Below, in pieces: positions 1 to 6,277 of a stretch of 6,277 nucleotides of DNA. The first letter of the stretch is position 1. Every line of letters starts with the position of its first letter. The notes beneath the pieces were generated by a model. It searched no databases. It was given only the letters and a program-made list of their open reading frames with translations, and was not told the origin of the DNA. The stretch is taken from the NCBI GenBank assembly GCA_947468985.1, contig CANINJ010000119.1:1-6277 (forward strand), given 5' to 3'. The translations under genes and the position numbers were made by a program. Origin of the DNA: Bacteroidota bacterium. Its GTDB lineage: Bacteria > Bacteroidota > Bacteroidia > Flavobacteriales > Flavobacteriaceae.

Positions 1-203
<203 letters not shown>

Positions 204-246
204 TTAATTTTATTTTTTTATATTTAAGCCAGTGACTTAAAATGTT

Positions 247-1233
247 TTATGTTGACATTATATCTGAAACTCTCAATAATTCTTTATCTATTTCAGTATG
301 TCCTTTTATAGCTTGTTCCAATGGGGTTAACATTATTTTGTCACCTAAAATTCCAACCATGAAATTTGATTTTCCTTCTATTAATGACTCAACAGCTTTT
401 ACTCCCAATCGACTTGCTAAAACTCTATCAAAACAAGATGGTGAACCACCACGTTGCATGTGACCCAATACAGAAACACGAACATCATATTCTGGTAAAT
501 TTGCTTCAACGTAATCTTTAAGTTCAAAAACGCTTTTACCAATTTTATCACCTTCAGCAATTACAACAATACTTGAAGATTTCCCTGAAGATTTACTTTT
601 TTCTAAAGATTCTAATAAACGTTCCAATCCTAAATTTTCTTCAGGAATAAGAATTTCTTCAGCACCAGCGCCAATTCCTGCGTTCAAAGCAATATGACCC
701 GCATCTCTTCCCATAACTTCCACAAAGAATAATCTATTGTGAGAACTTGCAGTATCACGAATTTTATCAATTACTTCAATAACTGTGTTTAGAGCAGTAT
801 CATAACCTAAAGTATGACTTGTTCCAAAAATGTCATTATCAATAGTCCCAGGAATTCCCATTACTGGAAAACCAAATTCACTATTGAATACTTCAGCTCC
901 TGTGAAACTTCCATCACCACCAATAATTACAAGCGAATCAATGCCTGCTTTTACCAAATTTGCGTGGGCTTTTTTTCTTCCTTCAACAGTCATAAATTCC
1001 TTTGAACGTGCCGATTTTAGAATTGTACCTCCTTTATTGATAATGTTATTCACACTTCTTGGTCCCAATTCCTTAAAATCGCCTTCTATCATACCTTCAT
1101 ATCCACGATAAATACCGATACATTCGATGTTGTGATAGGCACAAGTTCTAACAACAGAACGAATGGCAGCATTCATTCCAGGAGAATCTCCCCCAGAAGT
1201 CAAAACCCCTATTTTTTTTATTGTATTACTCAT
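247..1233 (-). CDS. pfkA: ATP-dependent 6-phosphofructokinase
   Basis: This is a complete 328-residue gene, close to the roughly 320 residues usual for bacterial PfkA. The enzyme phosphorylates fructose 6-phosphate to fructose 1,6-bisphosphate, the committed step of glycolysis, as a cytoplasmic tetramer. Visible motifs in order are: the nucleotide-binding loop TSGGDSPGMN (12-21); IGGDGS (104-109); PGTIDND (128-134) with D132 the likely catalytic base; RDTASSH (159-165); VEVMGRDAG (171-179), which contacts the sugar phosphate; and LGHMQRGGSP (256-265), which contacts substrate across subunits. Gly at 108 in GGDG and Gly at 129 in PGTIDND are the residues typical of ATP-using enzymes; pyrophosphate-dependent relatives usually carry Asp and Lys there. 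R25 and R29 align with arginines of the E. coli PfkA effector region, so ADP/PEP-type allosteric control is possible but not shown. The ATG at 1231-1233 puts the GGD loop at the normal position. gapA follows on the same strand; tamB lies 189 bp upstream. Confidence 0.97.
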   Translation of the reverse strand: MSNTIKKIGVLTSGGDSPGMNAAIRSVVRTCAYHNIECIGIYRGYEGMIEGDFKELGPRSVNNIINKGGTILKSARSKEFMTVEGRKKAHANLVKAGIDSLVIIGGDGSFTGAEVFNSEFGFPVMGIPGTIDNDIFGTSHTLGYDTALNTVIEVIDKIRDTASSHNRLFFVEVMGRDAGHIALNAGIGAGAEEILIPEENLGLERLLESLEKSKSSGKSSSIVVIAEGDKIGKSVFELKDYVEANLPEYDVRVSVLGHMQRGGSPSCFDRVLASRLGVKAVESLIEGKSNFMVGILGDKIMLTPLEQAIKGHTEIDKELLRVSDIMST

Positions 1234-1251
1234 TTTTTGTGTATTAAAATG

Positions 1252-1259
1252 TAAACTTA
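1252..1259 (-). promoter_or_regulatory. Possible -7 promoter element for pfkA
   Basis: The minus strand reads TAAGTTTA here, seven of eight positions of the Bacteroidota -7 consensus TAnnTTTG. It is 18 bp upstream of the pfkA ATG, so transcription would begin only about 10 nt before the start codon. No convincing TTG -33 element is found at the expected spacing; the upstream DNA is mostly A/T. A competing pair is a TTTG at 1318-1321 with a TAATTTAA-like box downstream. AT-rich DNA produces such matches by chance, so this is weak support for an independent pfkA promoter. Confidence 0.25.
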
Positions 1260-1306
1260 CTATAATTCACTCTTTAAAAAAGTGGATTTTTTATTAAATT
1301 AATAAT

Positions 1307-1429
1307 TTATTGAAATTCAAACGTTTTCGTTGATAAGTTTTTAAAAAACGAGGTTAACATACTTATTTCTATAGTCTAAAATTTCAATTTTGACTTAATT
1401 GTATTTTAAATAATAGAACGATTTAATCG
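1307..1429 (-). other. tamB-pfkA spacer with small inverted repeats; no clear terminator
   Basis: The spacer between the tamB stop and pfkA holds several short inverted repeats but no GC-rich stem with a following T-run. They are CGATT-T-AATCG (1419-1429), which overlaps the tamB stop codon; CGTTTT at 1322-1327 paired with AAAACG at 1345-1350 across a 17-base loop; TTGAA-A-TTCAA (1310-1320); and an A6/T6 hairpin at 1276-1292. Any of them could weakly end or process the tamB transcript, and none is convincing. tamB and pfkA are therefore probably separate units by function, but read-through cannot be excluded from the sequence. Confidence 0.25.
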
Positions 1430-4400
1430 CCATCTTTATTCAATACTCCTTCAATGTTTGATTTTTCAGTTTTAGAAGATTTGCTTTTTTTAGATTTAAA
1501 AATAATTCCGTCTGAAGGCACATCAGAATCCAATTGAGAATTAGTTTGAATTATTTTTTTAGTAGGATTTTTTTTCTTAAAAATTGTATTTATCAATTCC
1601 TTAAATGTATCAAAATCTATTTGATATGAAATCCCTAATCCTTGTGTATATCCAATTCCTTGACCTATATAACTTATGTCATTTTCCTTATTAAATACTC
1701 GTAAATTAAGTGTGCCTTCTTCGTTTACTCGATATTGAACTTCCACATCGCCTACAACTGCCGATTGATTTATGCCACCAACGGGAACTCCTAACTTACC
1801 ATTAAAAGTAATTCTGTCATTTATTTTGGAGGAAACTGTAACGCCAAATCTACCATCAGTTTCAGTTCCTGGTCGTTTGTCCGCCAATACATAATCGATT
1901 CCTAAATTGAATTTACCATCTTCATCTTGGAAAATATCATTGAATAAGCCACTTGCTTTTTCAAATAAATTTCCTGTCAAATCCGATTGACTAACTCCTA
2001 CTTGGCTCAAAAAACCACCTGAAGAAAGTAAATATAACGCTTGCTTTTGTCGGGCATCTTTGTCATCTAATTTGTACTGAATTTCAGATTTTAATACCGA
2101 ACTAACTGTTGGGAAATTGATTGAAAAATCAGGTTCGGGATTACTCAAATTCCCTTTAATTCCAATAACAACTTCCACAGGTACTTTTTTATTAAATGAA
2201 GGATTGTCTAATAAAACTGCAGGATTAGCAGTAGTTTCATACACCGCTTCTAAATTCAAAATAGCACGAAGCGGATCTCCTTCCCAAACAATTGAACCGA
2301 ATTTTTTTACTTTAAATTTCTTGTCAATAAGACCACCATATTTGAAATTGTAAGTTCCTTCATAGACTTGGAAATCCCCAGTCATAATGAATTTACCCAA
2401 TGTATTTATTTCTAATAATAGATTTCCATTTCCACGACCTTTCATTCCGTGACCGGAATTTCTATTCAAAATCACTTCAATTTCTGCTTTTTGATTGATA
2501 TCTAAATTGAACTTTAATTCTAATCCACTGTAGTTTCTTGTTTTATCAACTAAACCTTTTCCAAGATTGTATTTCTCTTTTGTAGTTAAAAAATGAATAT
2601 AATCATTAGTTCCAACAGCATCCGCATCATTAATTGGAATTTTAATTGCTGTACCTTTTTCAGATTTCGCATCAATTTTAATTAATAAACCACTTGTAGG
2701 TCCAGATATAGAAGCTGTTCCGTCAATAAATGCGGTACCAAAATAGGCCGCATCTTCCCTATCTTTTGTGTCTAAAGCTAAAAATCTATTTGATTTTATT
2801 TTTAAATCCAATACCCAATCTGAAAATTTATTGTGTCGAACCCTGCCTTCTAAAATTCCTTTTGAATTGTATTTTGAATCAAAAATAGCTGCATTTCTAA
2901 CAATAAATAAACTCTCCGTAATATCTACAACCGACTTATTATCAAATTCATAATTCACATTCATATAGGGAATTGAAATTCCAGAATCGTCCAAATACAT
3001 TCTCCCATTAACTTTTGGATCTGACAACGGCCCTTCAATATTAGTACTTCCCGAAGCAAAGCCTTTAATATTAGTAATTATATCGCCTCCGATTAATCCT
3101 AAAACACCTAAGTTAAATCGGTTAAAACGTAAATCTAAATTTGTTGTAGTTTTTTCATTTTCGATATTAAAATCGCCTTTTGCATTGAAAGATTCTACAT
3201 TTTCATTTTGAATTGCAGCGTTTACATAAAACTTTTTCAAACTATCATCGCCAGAAACATCTAAATTTAATTTACCTAAAACTACTTTGTTAATACTTAA
3301 ACTATCAATAAACAAAACTGCTGTAGGCTGATAGATTTTATTTTCTTGTTTTAAATTGACAATCCCATTCAAAATTCCATTAAATGTGAAATGAGGAATA
3401 TCTGGTGTTAATTTATTTATATCAATATTGGAGAAATCTAAATTTAAATCTTTCGTGTCAGCATCTTTTAAAAACCCTTTTAGATCTATTTTTTGATTTT
3501 CGTGAGAAAGTACTATATCGTCAATTGAAAAATTCTTTAGCTTTTTATCAAATATAATTTTGTTATGATTGTTCTCATTTTCATTTAAAAACCAAAAATA
3601 ATCTTTAAATTTTATTTCTGATTTTTGAATCCCAACAACATTATTATTTTGTTTGTCAATAGTGTGAAATAGGTTTAATTTGTAATAATCATCCGCTTTA
3701 TTTCCACCTTTAAATTCTGTTCTAATGTGTAAAGTGTCTTTTTGAGTCACATTTATCAAACTAAAATCGGAAATCTTGTAACTCTTAGTTTTAATGCTAT
3801 CCATTACAATATAAGCATTGTACAAAGGGTTTTTATTATCAACTCGGATATTTATCTTGTCAAAATAATTTTCAAATGCTGCAATTTGCGGCGAATTAAA
3901 ATTGAATTTAAAATCGTTATTATCAGAATTTATAGAACCTTGAAGAACCGTATTTGGAGCAACTGAAATTCCAGGAAAGAAAACTTCTATGATTTTATTA
4001 TAAACTGAAAAATCAAATTTCAAGAACTGACCTTTTACCACTTTGTTGGGAGAATAATTGGCGTAAAGACTTCCTAATGAATTTTCAATCATCTTTTGAA
4101 GTTGACCAATTTGGAATTTTCCAACTACTTTTCCTTGAACAATATCTGGAGAATTAATAGAAATAGTTCTAATATTATTTTCATCAAAACTCGATATCAA
4201 ATCAAAATCATCAAAATAATAGGTGTCTTTTACGTTTTGATACGAAGTGTTTTTGATATTTACAGCTCCTTTAAGATTGTCTAAATTGGTTCCTGTAACC
4301 TTCATGTCAATAACACCCTTAAAAACGGAAATAGAATCCGATTTTACAATATTTAACTTTGCTAAATTGGCATAATCAATTTTTGCATTAAAATTATAAT

Positions 4401-5859
4401 TAATATCTTTCTTTTCTAGATCTACCAATCCATCGAAATCCATAAATAAATTAGGATCGTTTACATATAATTTTCCTTTGAATAAAGGTTTTTTGAAATT
4501 TCCATTGACAACGATATTCGTATATTTGTAGCCTTTATAATTAATTTTATAAACATCACCTGTAAATGAAGTATTTAAATTAGCAACTTTAAAACCTCGA
4601 CCATCAACGTCTAAATTCAAAGTTACCGCTCCTAAGTCTTTCTTTGAAAGAAACTTACCAATATTGAATTGCTCTAAAATTATGTTTCCTGAATACGATG
4701 AATTATCGATATCATCTATATTAGTCATTTTCAATTTTGACTGAATATTTCCCAAAGCAGTTGTCATATAAAAGTCTGCATCGATAGTAGAAGTCGTGAT
4801 TTCCGTTTTACCTCTCAAATTAAACTGCCCTAATTTACTGAGCGAACTCGGTAATTTCTTACCTAAAATGTTAGGTAATAATGTCGTTAAATTTTTATAA
4901 TTTGAAGAAACTTTATTGAAATTTCCTTTCATATAAAAATCTTGCCCTTGCTTTCCGAAAAGGTTTCTGAAATTTACATTTCCTATGATTTGCGAATTAT
5001 TCTGGTCAACCAAATTCAATTTTGAAGCATATAAATCGTTCAAAGTGCCTCTGATAATTGAGGTTAATTTGAAATATTGGTTTTTTCCTAACTCGTTGTA
5101 GAAGTGACGAATGTCATTAGTAGCAAGCGATGCCGAATCTACTTGAATGTCAAATTGTACTTTATTATTAAAATCAACAAAATCTTTTCTATCATAATTT
5201 AATACTGCATTTCCTTTCAAAAAAGACTCTTTTGTAAGAATATTGAATTTTTCTAATTTGATATGTTTTAAAGTATAAGCAAAATTACCATCCAAATTCT
5301 CAACAAACAATCCATGATGGTCTAAAAAAGACATTTTCATAATGTTTGTAGTAACTTCAGGTCCAAATATTTTAAAATTACTCAATTCAACATTAAGTTT
5401 TTTGAAATCTAAATCTTTAGGAACACTATGGTTTTCATCTGTTAAAAGAAAAGTACTATTTGAAATATAAACATTCTTAGATTTCATCAAAAACTTTTTC
5501 GTTGATTTCTTTCCAGAATCAAAAAGTGCCACAAATTTTTCAATATTGGAATCTTTTTCGCCTTTATACGTTTTCAAATTAAAGTACAAACTGTCAATTC
5601 TAATTTCACCAAAAAGCAAATCACCATTGTACAATTTTTGGAAACTCAAAACATTAGTTTTAATGCTTTTAGCTGAAAATAAAGTGTCTTTTCGATAATC
5701 TCTAACTATCACTTTTTTAAGTTTCACACCACCAAAAATTGAAACGGAAACCTGCTCAACATTAATATCCGCTTTATAATCTTTGCGGAGCATTTCGGTA
5801 ACATATTTACCGATTTTAGTTTGAACTACAGGCAAAGAAAGGGAAATACCGAGTACCAA
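1423..5859 (-). CDS. tamB: TamB/AsmA-like translocation and assembly module protein (DUF490 family)
   Basis: This very long gene has 1,478 codons from the TTG at 5857-5859. TamB-family proteins are inner-membrane-anchored, span the periplasm as a long beta-sheet groove, and work with an outer-membrane BamA-type partner (TamA, or TamL in Bacteroidota). The proposed roles are outer-membrane protein assembly and phospholipid transport. The N-terminus has a hydrophobic stretch ending near LPVVQTKIG, then the conserved start of the AsmA-like region (ADINVEQVSVSIFGGVKLKKV). The long middle is alternating polar/hydrophobic beta-strand sequence without obvious catalytic motifs. The C-terminal TamB domain (roughly residues 1000-1430) is clear from FQVYEGTYNF and from SIVWEGDPL, with W1192 and the following GDP typical of Bacteroidota members, then PVEVVIGIKGNLSNPEPDF and a GIDYVL/GVTVSSKI/YQIDFDTFKEL beta end. 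A Lys/Ser-rich tail of about 50 residues follows. The TTG start would truncate the signal anchor; the frame is open to 5931, so the true start is probably further upstream. It is divergent from tsaD. The family is secure; the partner protein is not in the window. Confidence 0.92.
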   Translation of the reverse strand: MVLGISLSLPVVQTKIGKYVTEMLRKDYKADINVEQVSVSIFGGVKLKKVIVRDYRKDTLFSAKSIKTNVLSFQKLYNGDLLFGEIRIDSLYFNLKTYKGEKDSNIEKFVALFDSGKKSTKKFLMKSKNVYISNSTFLLTDENHSVPKDLDFKKLNVELSNFKIFGPEVTTNIMKMSFLDHHGLFVENLDGNFAYTLKHIKLEKFNILTKESFLKGNAVLNYDRKDFVDFNNKVQFDIQVDSASLATNDIRHFYNELGKNQYFKLTSIIRGTLNDLYASKLNLVDQNNSQIIGNVNFRNLFGKQGQDFYMKGNFNKVSSNYKNLTTLLPNILGKKLPSSLSKLGQFNLRGKTEITTSTIDADFYMTTALGNIQSKLKMTNIDDIDNSSYSGNIILEQFNIGKFLSKKDLGAVTLNLDVDGRGFKVANLNTSFTGDVYKINYKGYKYTNIVVNGNFKKPLFKGKLYVNDPNLFMDFDGLVDLEKKDINYNFNAKIDYANLAKLNIVKSDSISVFKGVIDMKVTGTNLDNLKGAVNIKNTSYQNVKDTYYFDDFDLISSFDENNIRTISINSPDIVQGKVVGKFQIGQLQKMIENSLGSLYANYSPNKVVKGQFLKFDFSVYNKIIEVFFPGISVAPNTVLQGSINSDNNDFKFNFNSPQIAAFENYFDKINIRVDNKNPLYNAYIVMDSIKTKSYKISDFSLINVTQKDTLHIRTEFKGGNKADDYYKLNLFHTIDKQNNNVVGIQKSEIKFKDYFWFLNENENNHNKIIFDKKLKNFSIDDIVLSHENQKIDLKGFLKDADTKDLNLDFSNIDINKLTPDIPHFTFNGILNGIVNLKQENKIYQPTAVLFIDSLSINKVVLGKLNLDVSGDDSLKKFYVNAAIQNENVESFNAKGDFNIENEKTTTNLDLRFNRFNLGVLGLIGGDIITNIKGFASGSTNIEGPLSDPKVNGRMYLDDSGISIPYMNVNYEFDNKSVVDITESLFIVRNAAIFDSKYNSKGILEGRVRHNKFSDWVLDLKIKSNRFLALDTKDREDAAYFGTAFIDGTASISGPTSGLLIKIDAKSEKGTAIKIPINDADAVGTNDYIHFLTTKEKYNLGKGLVDKTRNYSGLELKFNLDINQKAEIEVILNRNSGHGMKGRGNGNLLLEINTLGKFIMTGDFQVYEGTYNFKYGGLIDKKFKVKKFGSIVWEGDPLRAILNLEAVYETTANPAVLLDNPSFNKKVPVEVVIGIKGNLSNPEPDFSINFPTVSSVLKSEIQYKLDDKDARQKQALYLLSSGGFLSQVGVSQSDLTGNLFEKASGLFNDIFQDEDGKFNLGIDYVLADKRPGTETDGRFGVTVSSKINDRITFNGKLGVPVGGINQSAVVGDVEVQYRVNEEGTLNLRVFNKENDISYIGQGIGYTQGLGISYQIDFDTFKELINTIFKKKNPTKKIIQTNSQLDSDVPSDGIIFKSKKSKSSKTEKSNIEGVLNKDGD

Positions 5860-5931
5860 TAAAAATAGGATTAGTCCTAAGAGCGAACGAAATACTATTT
5901 TTTTAATTTTTTTGATACCTAATCTTGTTAA
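5860..5931 (-). other. tamB: Upstream in-frame extension of tamB encoding most of its signal anchor
   Basis: The tamB frame remains open for 24 codons upstream of the TTG, to a TAA at 5932-5934. The translation is a basic stretch ([16 protein letters not shown]) followed by LLGLILFL, which joins the LVLGISLSLPVV of the main frame to make one hydrophobic segment of about 20 residues. That is a textbook N-in membrane anchor, as expected for TamB, so I infer that this stretch is translated. It contains no ATG, GTG or TTG codon. The best candidates are ATT at 5905-5907 (giving a Met-Lys-Lys-Ile start) or ATC at 5914-5916. A sequence or assembly error, for example in the T8 and T7 runs at 5897-5904 and 5907-5913, is an alternative, although no conventional start lies close upstream in the other frames either. 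Confidence 0.6.
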
Positions 5932-5991
5932 TTAATTTATATAAATTTTATTTTGACTGTGTAAACGGGAGCACCTTAAATAAAAATTCTT

Positions 5992-5999
5992 TAATTTTG
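5992..5999 (+). promoter_or_regulatory. Likely -7 promoter element for tsaD
   Basis: TAATTTTG matches the Bacteroidota -7 consensus TAnnTTTG at all fixed positions. Transcription would start near 6005, giving a leader of about 55 nt before the tsaD ATG. A TTG at 5953-5955 is too far upstream to act as the -33 element at the usual spacing, so the match rests on the -7 box alone. The A/T-rich 5981-5998 stretch around it suits a promoter. Confidence 0.42.
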
Positions 6000-6030
6000 G
6001 CTTTTCCGAACCTTTTATGGAACGGAATGT

Positions 6031-6038
6031 CAAAAATA
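6031..6038 (-). promoter_or_regulatory. Possible -7 promoter element for tamB
   Basis: The minus strand reads TATTTTTG, which fits TAnnTTTG. It would start transcription near 6025 and give a leader of roughly 95-120 nt before tamB. It lies inside the predicted tsaD leader, so the two transcripts would overlap at their 5' ends. No clear TTG at -33 is seen. This is a low-confidence motif match. Confidence 0.22.
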
Positions 6039-6059
6039 ACTCAAAATTTATGCCCTTTT

Positions 6060-6277
6060 ATGCTTAATCAGCCTATTTTTATACTTGCAATAGAAAGTTC
6101 TTGTGACGATACGGCCGCTGCTGTTTTACAAAACGATGTCGTTTTGTCGAACGTTGTTGCTAATCAACTCATTCATAATCAGTACGGTGGCGTTGTTCCA
6201 GAACTTGCTTCTCGAGCACACCAGCAAAACATTGTTCCTGTTGTTGATGCTGCACTTCGCAAAGCGAATATACAAAA
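6060..6277 (+). CDS. tsaD: tRNA N6-adenosine threonylcarbamoyltransferase, N-terminal part (cut by window edge)
   Basis: The first 72 codons are present out of about 340 in the family; the gene continues past the right edge. TsaD (formerly YgjD/Gcp) transfers the threonylcarbamoyl group from threonylcarbamoyl-AMP to A37 of ANN-decoding tRNAs, working with TsaB and TsaE after TsaC/Sua5 makes the intermediate, in the cytoplasm. The fragment shows the ASKHA-fold first strand and phosphate loop [15 protein letters not shown] (residues 8-22), then [15 protein letters not shown] and ASRAHQQNI (35-58), all hallmark TsaD sequence. The metal-binding HxxxH motif lies outside the window. The ATG at 6060-6062 gives the usual short lead before ILAIESS. 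An in-frame ATG at 6027-6029 would add 11 residues ([11 protein letters not shown]) that do not look like family sequence, so I prefer 6060. The gene is divergent from tamB. Confidence 0.96.
   Translation, partial: MLNQPIFILAIESSCDDTAAAVLQNDVVLSNVVANQLIHNQYGGVVPELASRAHQQNIVPVVDAALRKANIQ

Noticed and set aside
242..1111. Plus-strand open frames opposite pfkA (242-463, 814-1005, 830-1111).
   Set aside because: They are antisense shadows of a well-conserved pfkA; their translations show no recognisable domain and no promoter or start context supports them.
1276..1292. A6-gtgga-T6 hairpin as a terminator before pfkA.
   Set aside because: The stem has only A-T pairs and no GC core, and it sits close upstream of pfkA, where promoter-like AT-rich sequence is equally likely.
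1307..1360. A 17-residue minus-strand ORF in the tamB-pfkA spacer, starting ATG at 1358-1360 and ending TAA at 1307-1309.
   Set aside because: Too short, no recognisable sequence or ribosome-binding context, and it overlaps the weak inverted repeats; chance is the simplest explanation.
2117..4284. Plus-strand open frames opposite tamB (2117-2353, 2768-2953, 3742-3966, 4096-4284).
   Set aside because: They are short, resemble no family, and lie opposite a continuous 1,478-codon gene; expected by chance over such a long AT-rich gene.
1423..5859. The giant minus-strand gene as a secreted adhesin or novel repeat protein.
   Set aside because: The C-terminal SIVWEGDPL and PVEVVIGIKGNLSNPEPDF motifs, the N-terminal membrane anchor and the AsmA-like start identify it as TamB; there is no type IX sorting domain or adhesin repeat.

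Overview
The window looks like ordinary chromosomal DNA from a Bacteroidota bacterium, most likely a Flavobacterium or close relative. The evidence is strongly AT-rich DNA, A-rich rather than Shine-Dalgarno-like sequence before the start codons, a match to the Bacteroidota -7 promoter box (TAnnTTTG) before tsaD, and a large TamB-family protein of the Bacteroidota type. Genus placement is inference from protein style, not from a database search.

Four protein genes occupy nearly everything. From the left, on the minus strand: the 5' end of gapA (glyceraldehyde-3-phosphate dehydrogenase, cut by the window edge), a complete pfkA (ATP-dependent 6-phosphofructokinase), and a very long tamB-like gene of about 1,480 to 1,500 codons. 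On the plus strand at the right edge is the 5' end of tsaD (tRNA t6A37 threonylcarbamoyltransferase), divergent from tamB. The gaps are short: 100 bp between gapA and pfkA, 189 bp between pfkA and tamB, and about 130 bp between tamB and tsaD. No stretch over 300 bp lacks a gene. I saw no tRNA, rRNA, CRISPR array, insertion sequence or phage gene.

The minus-strand order of transcription is tamB, pfkA, gapA. pfkA and gapA are two glycolytic enzymes and may be cotranscribed. tamB is an envelope-biogenesis gene and probably a separate unit. tsaD is a housekeeping tRNA-modification gene whose promoter region faces that of tamB.

Nothing here looks like a new multi-gene system. Two points deserve a second look. 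First, the reading frame of tamB continues upstream of its only conventional start codon (a TTG that would cut its membrane anchor in half) into a Lys-rich plus hydrophobic signal-anchor sequence that has no ATG, GTG or TTG. Second, a 25-bp gapped palindrome sits just before gapA and could be an operator or a leader hairpin.
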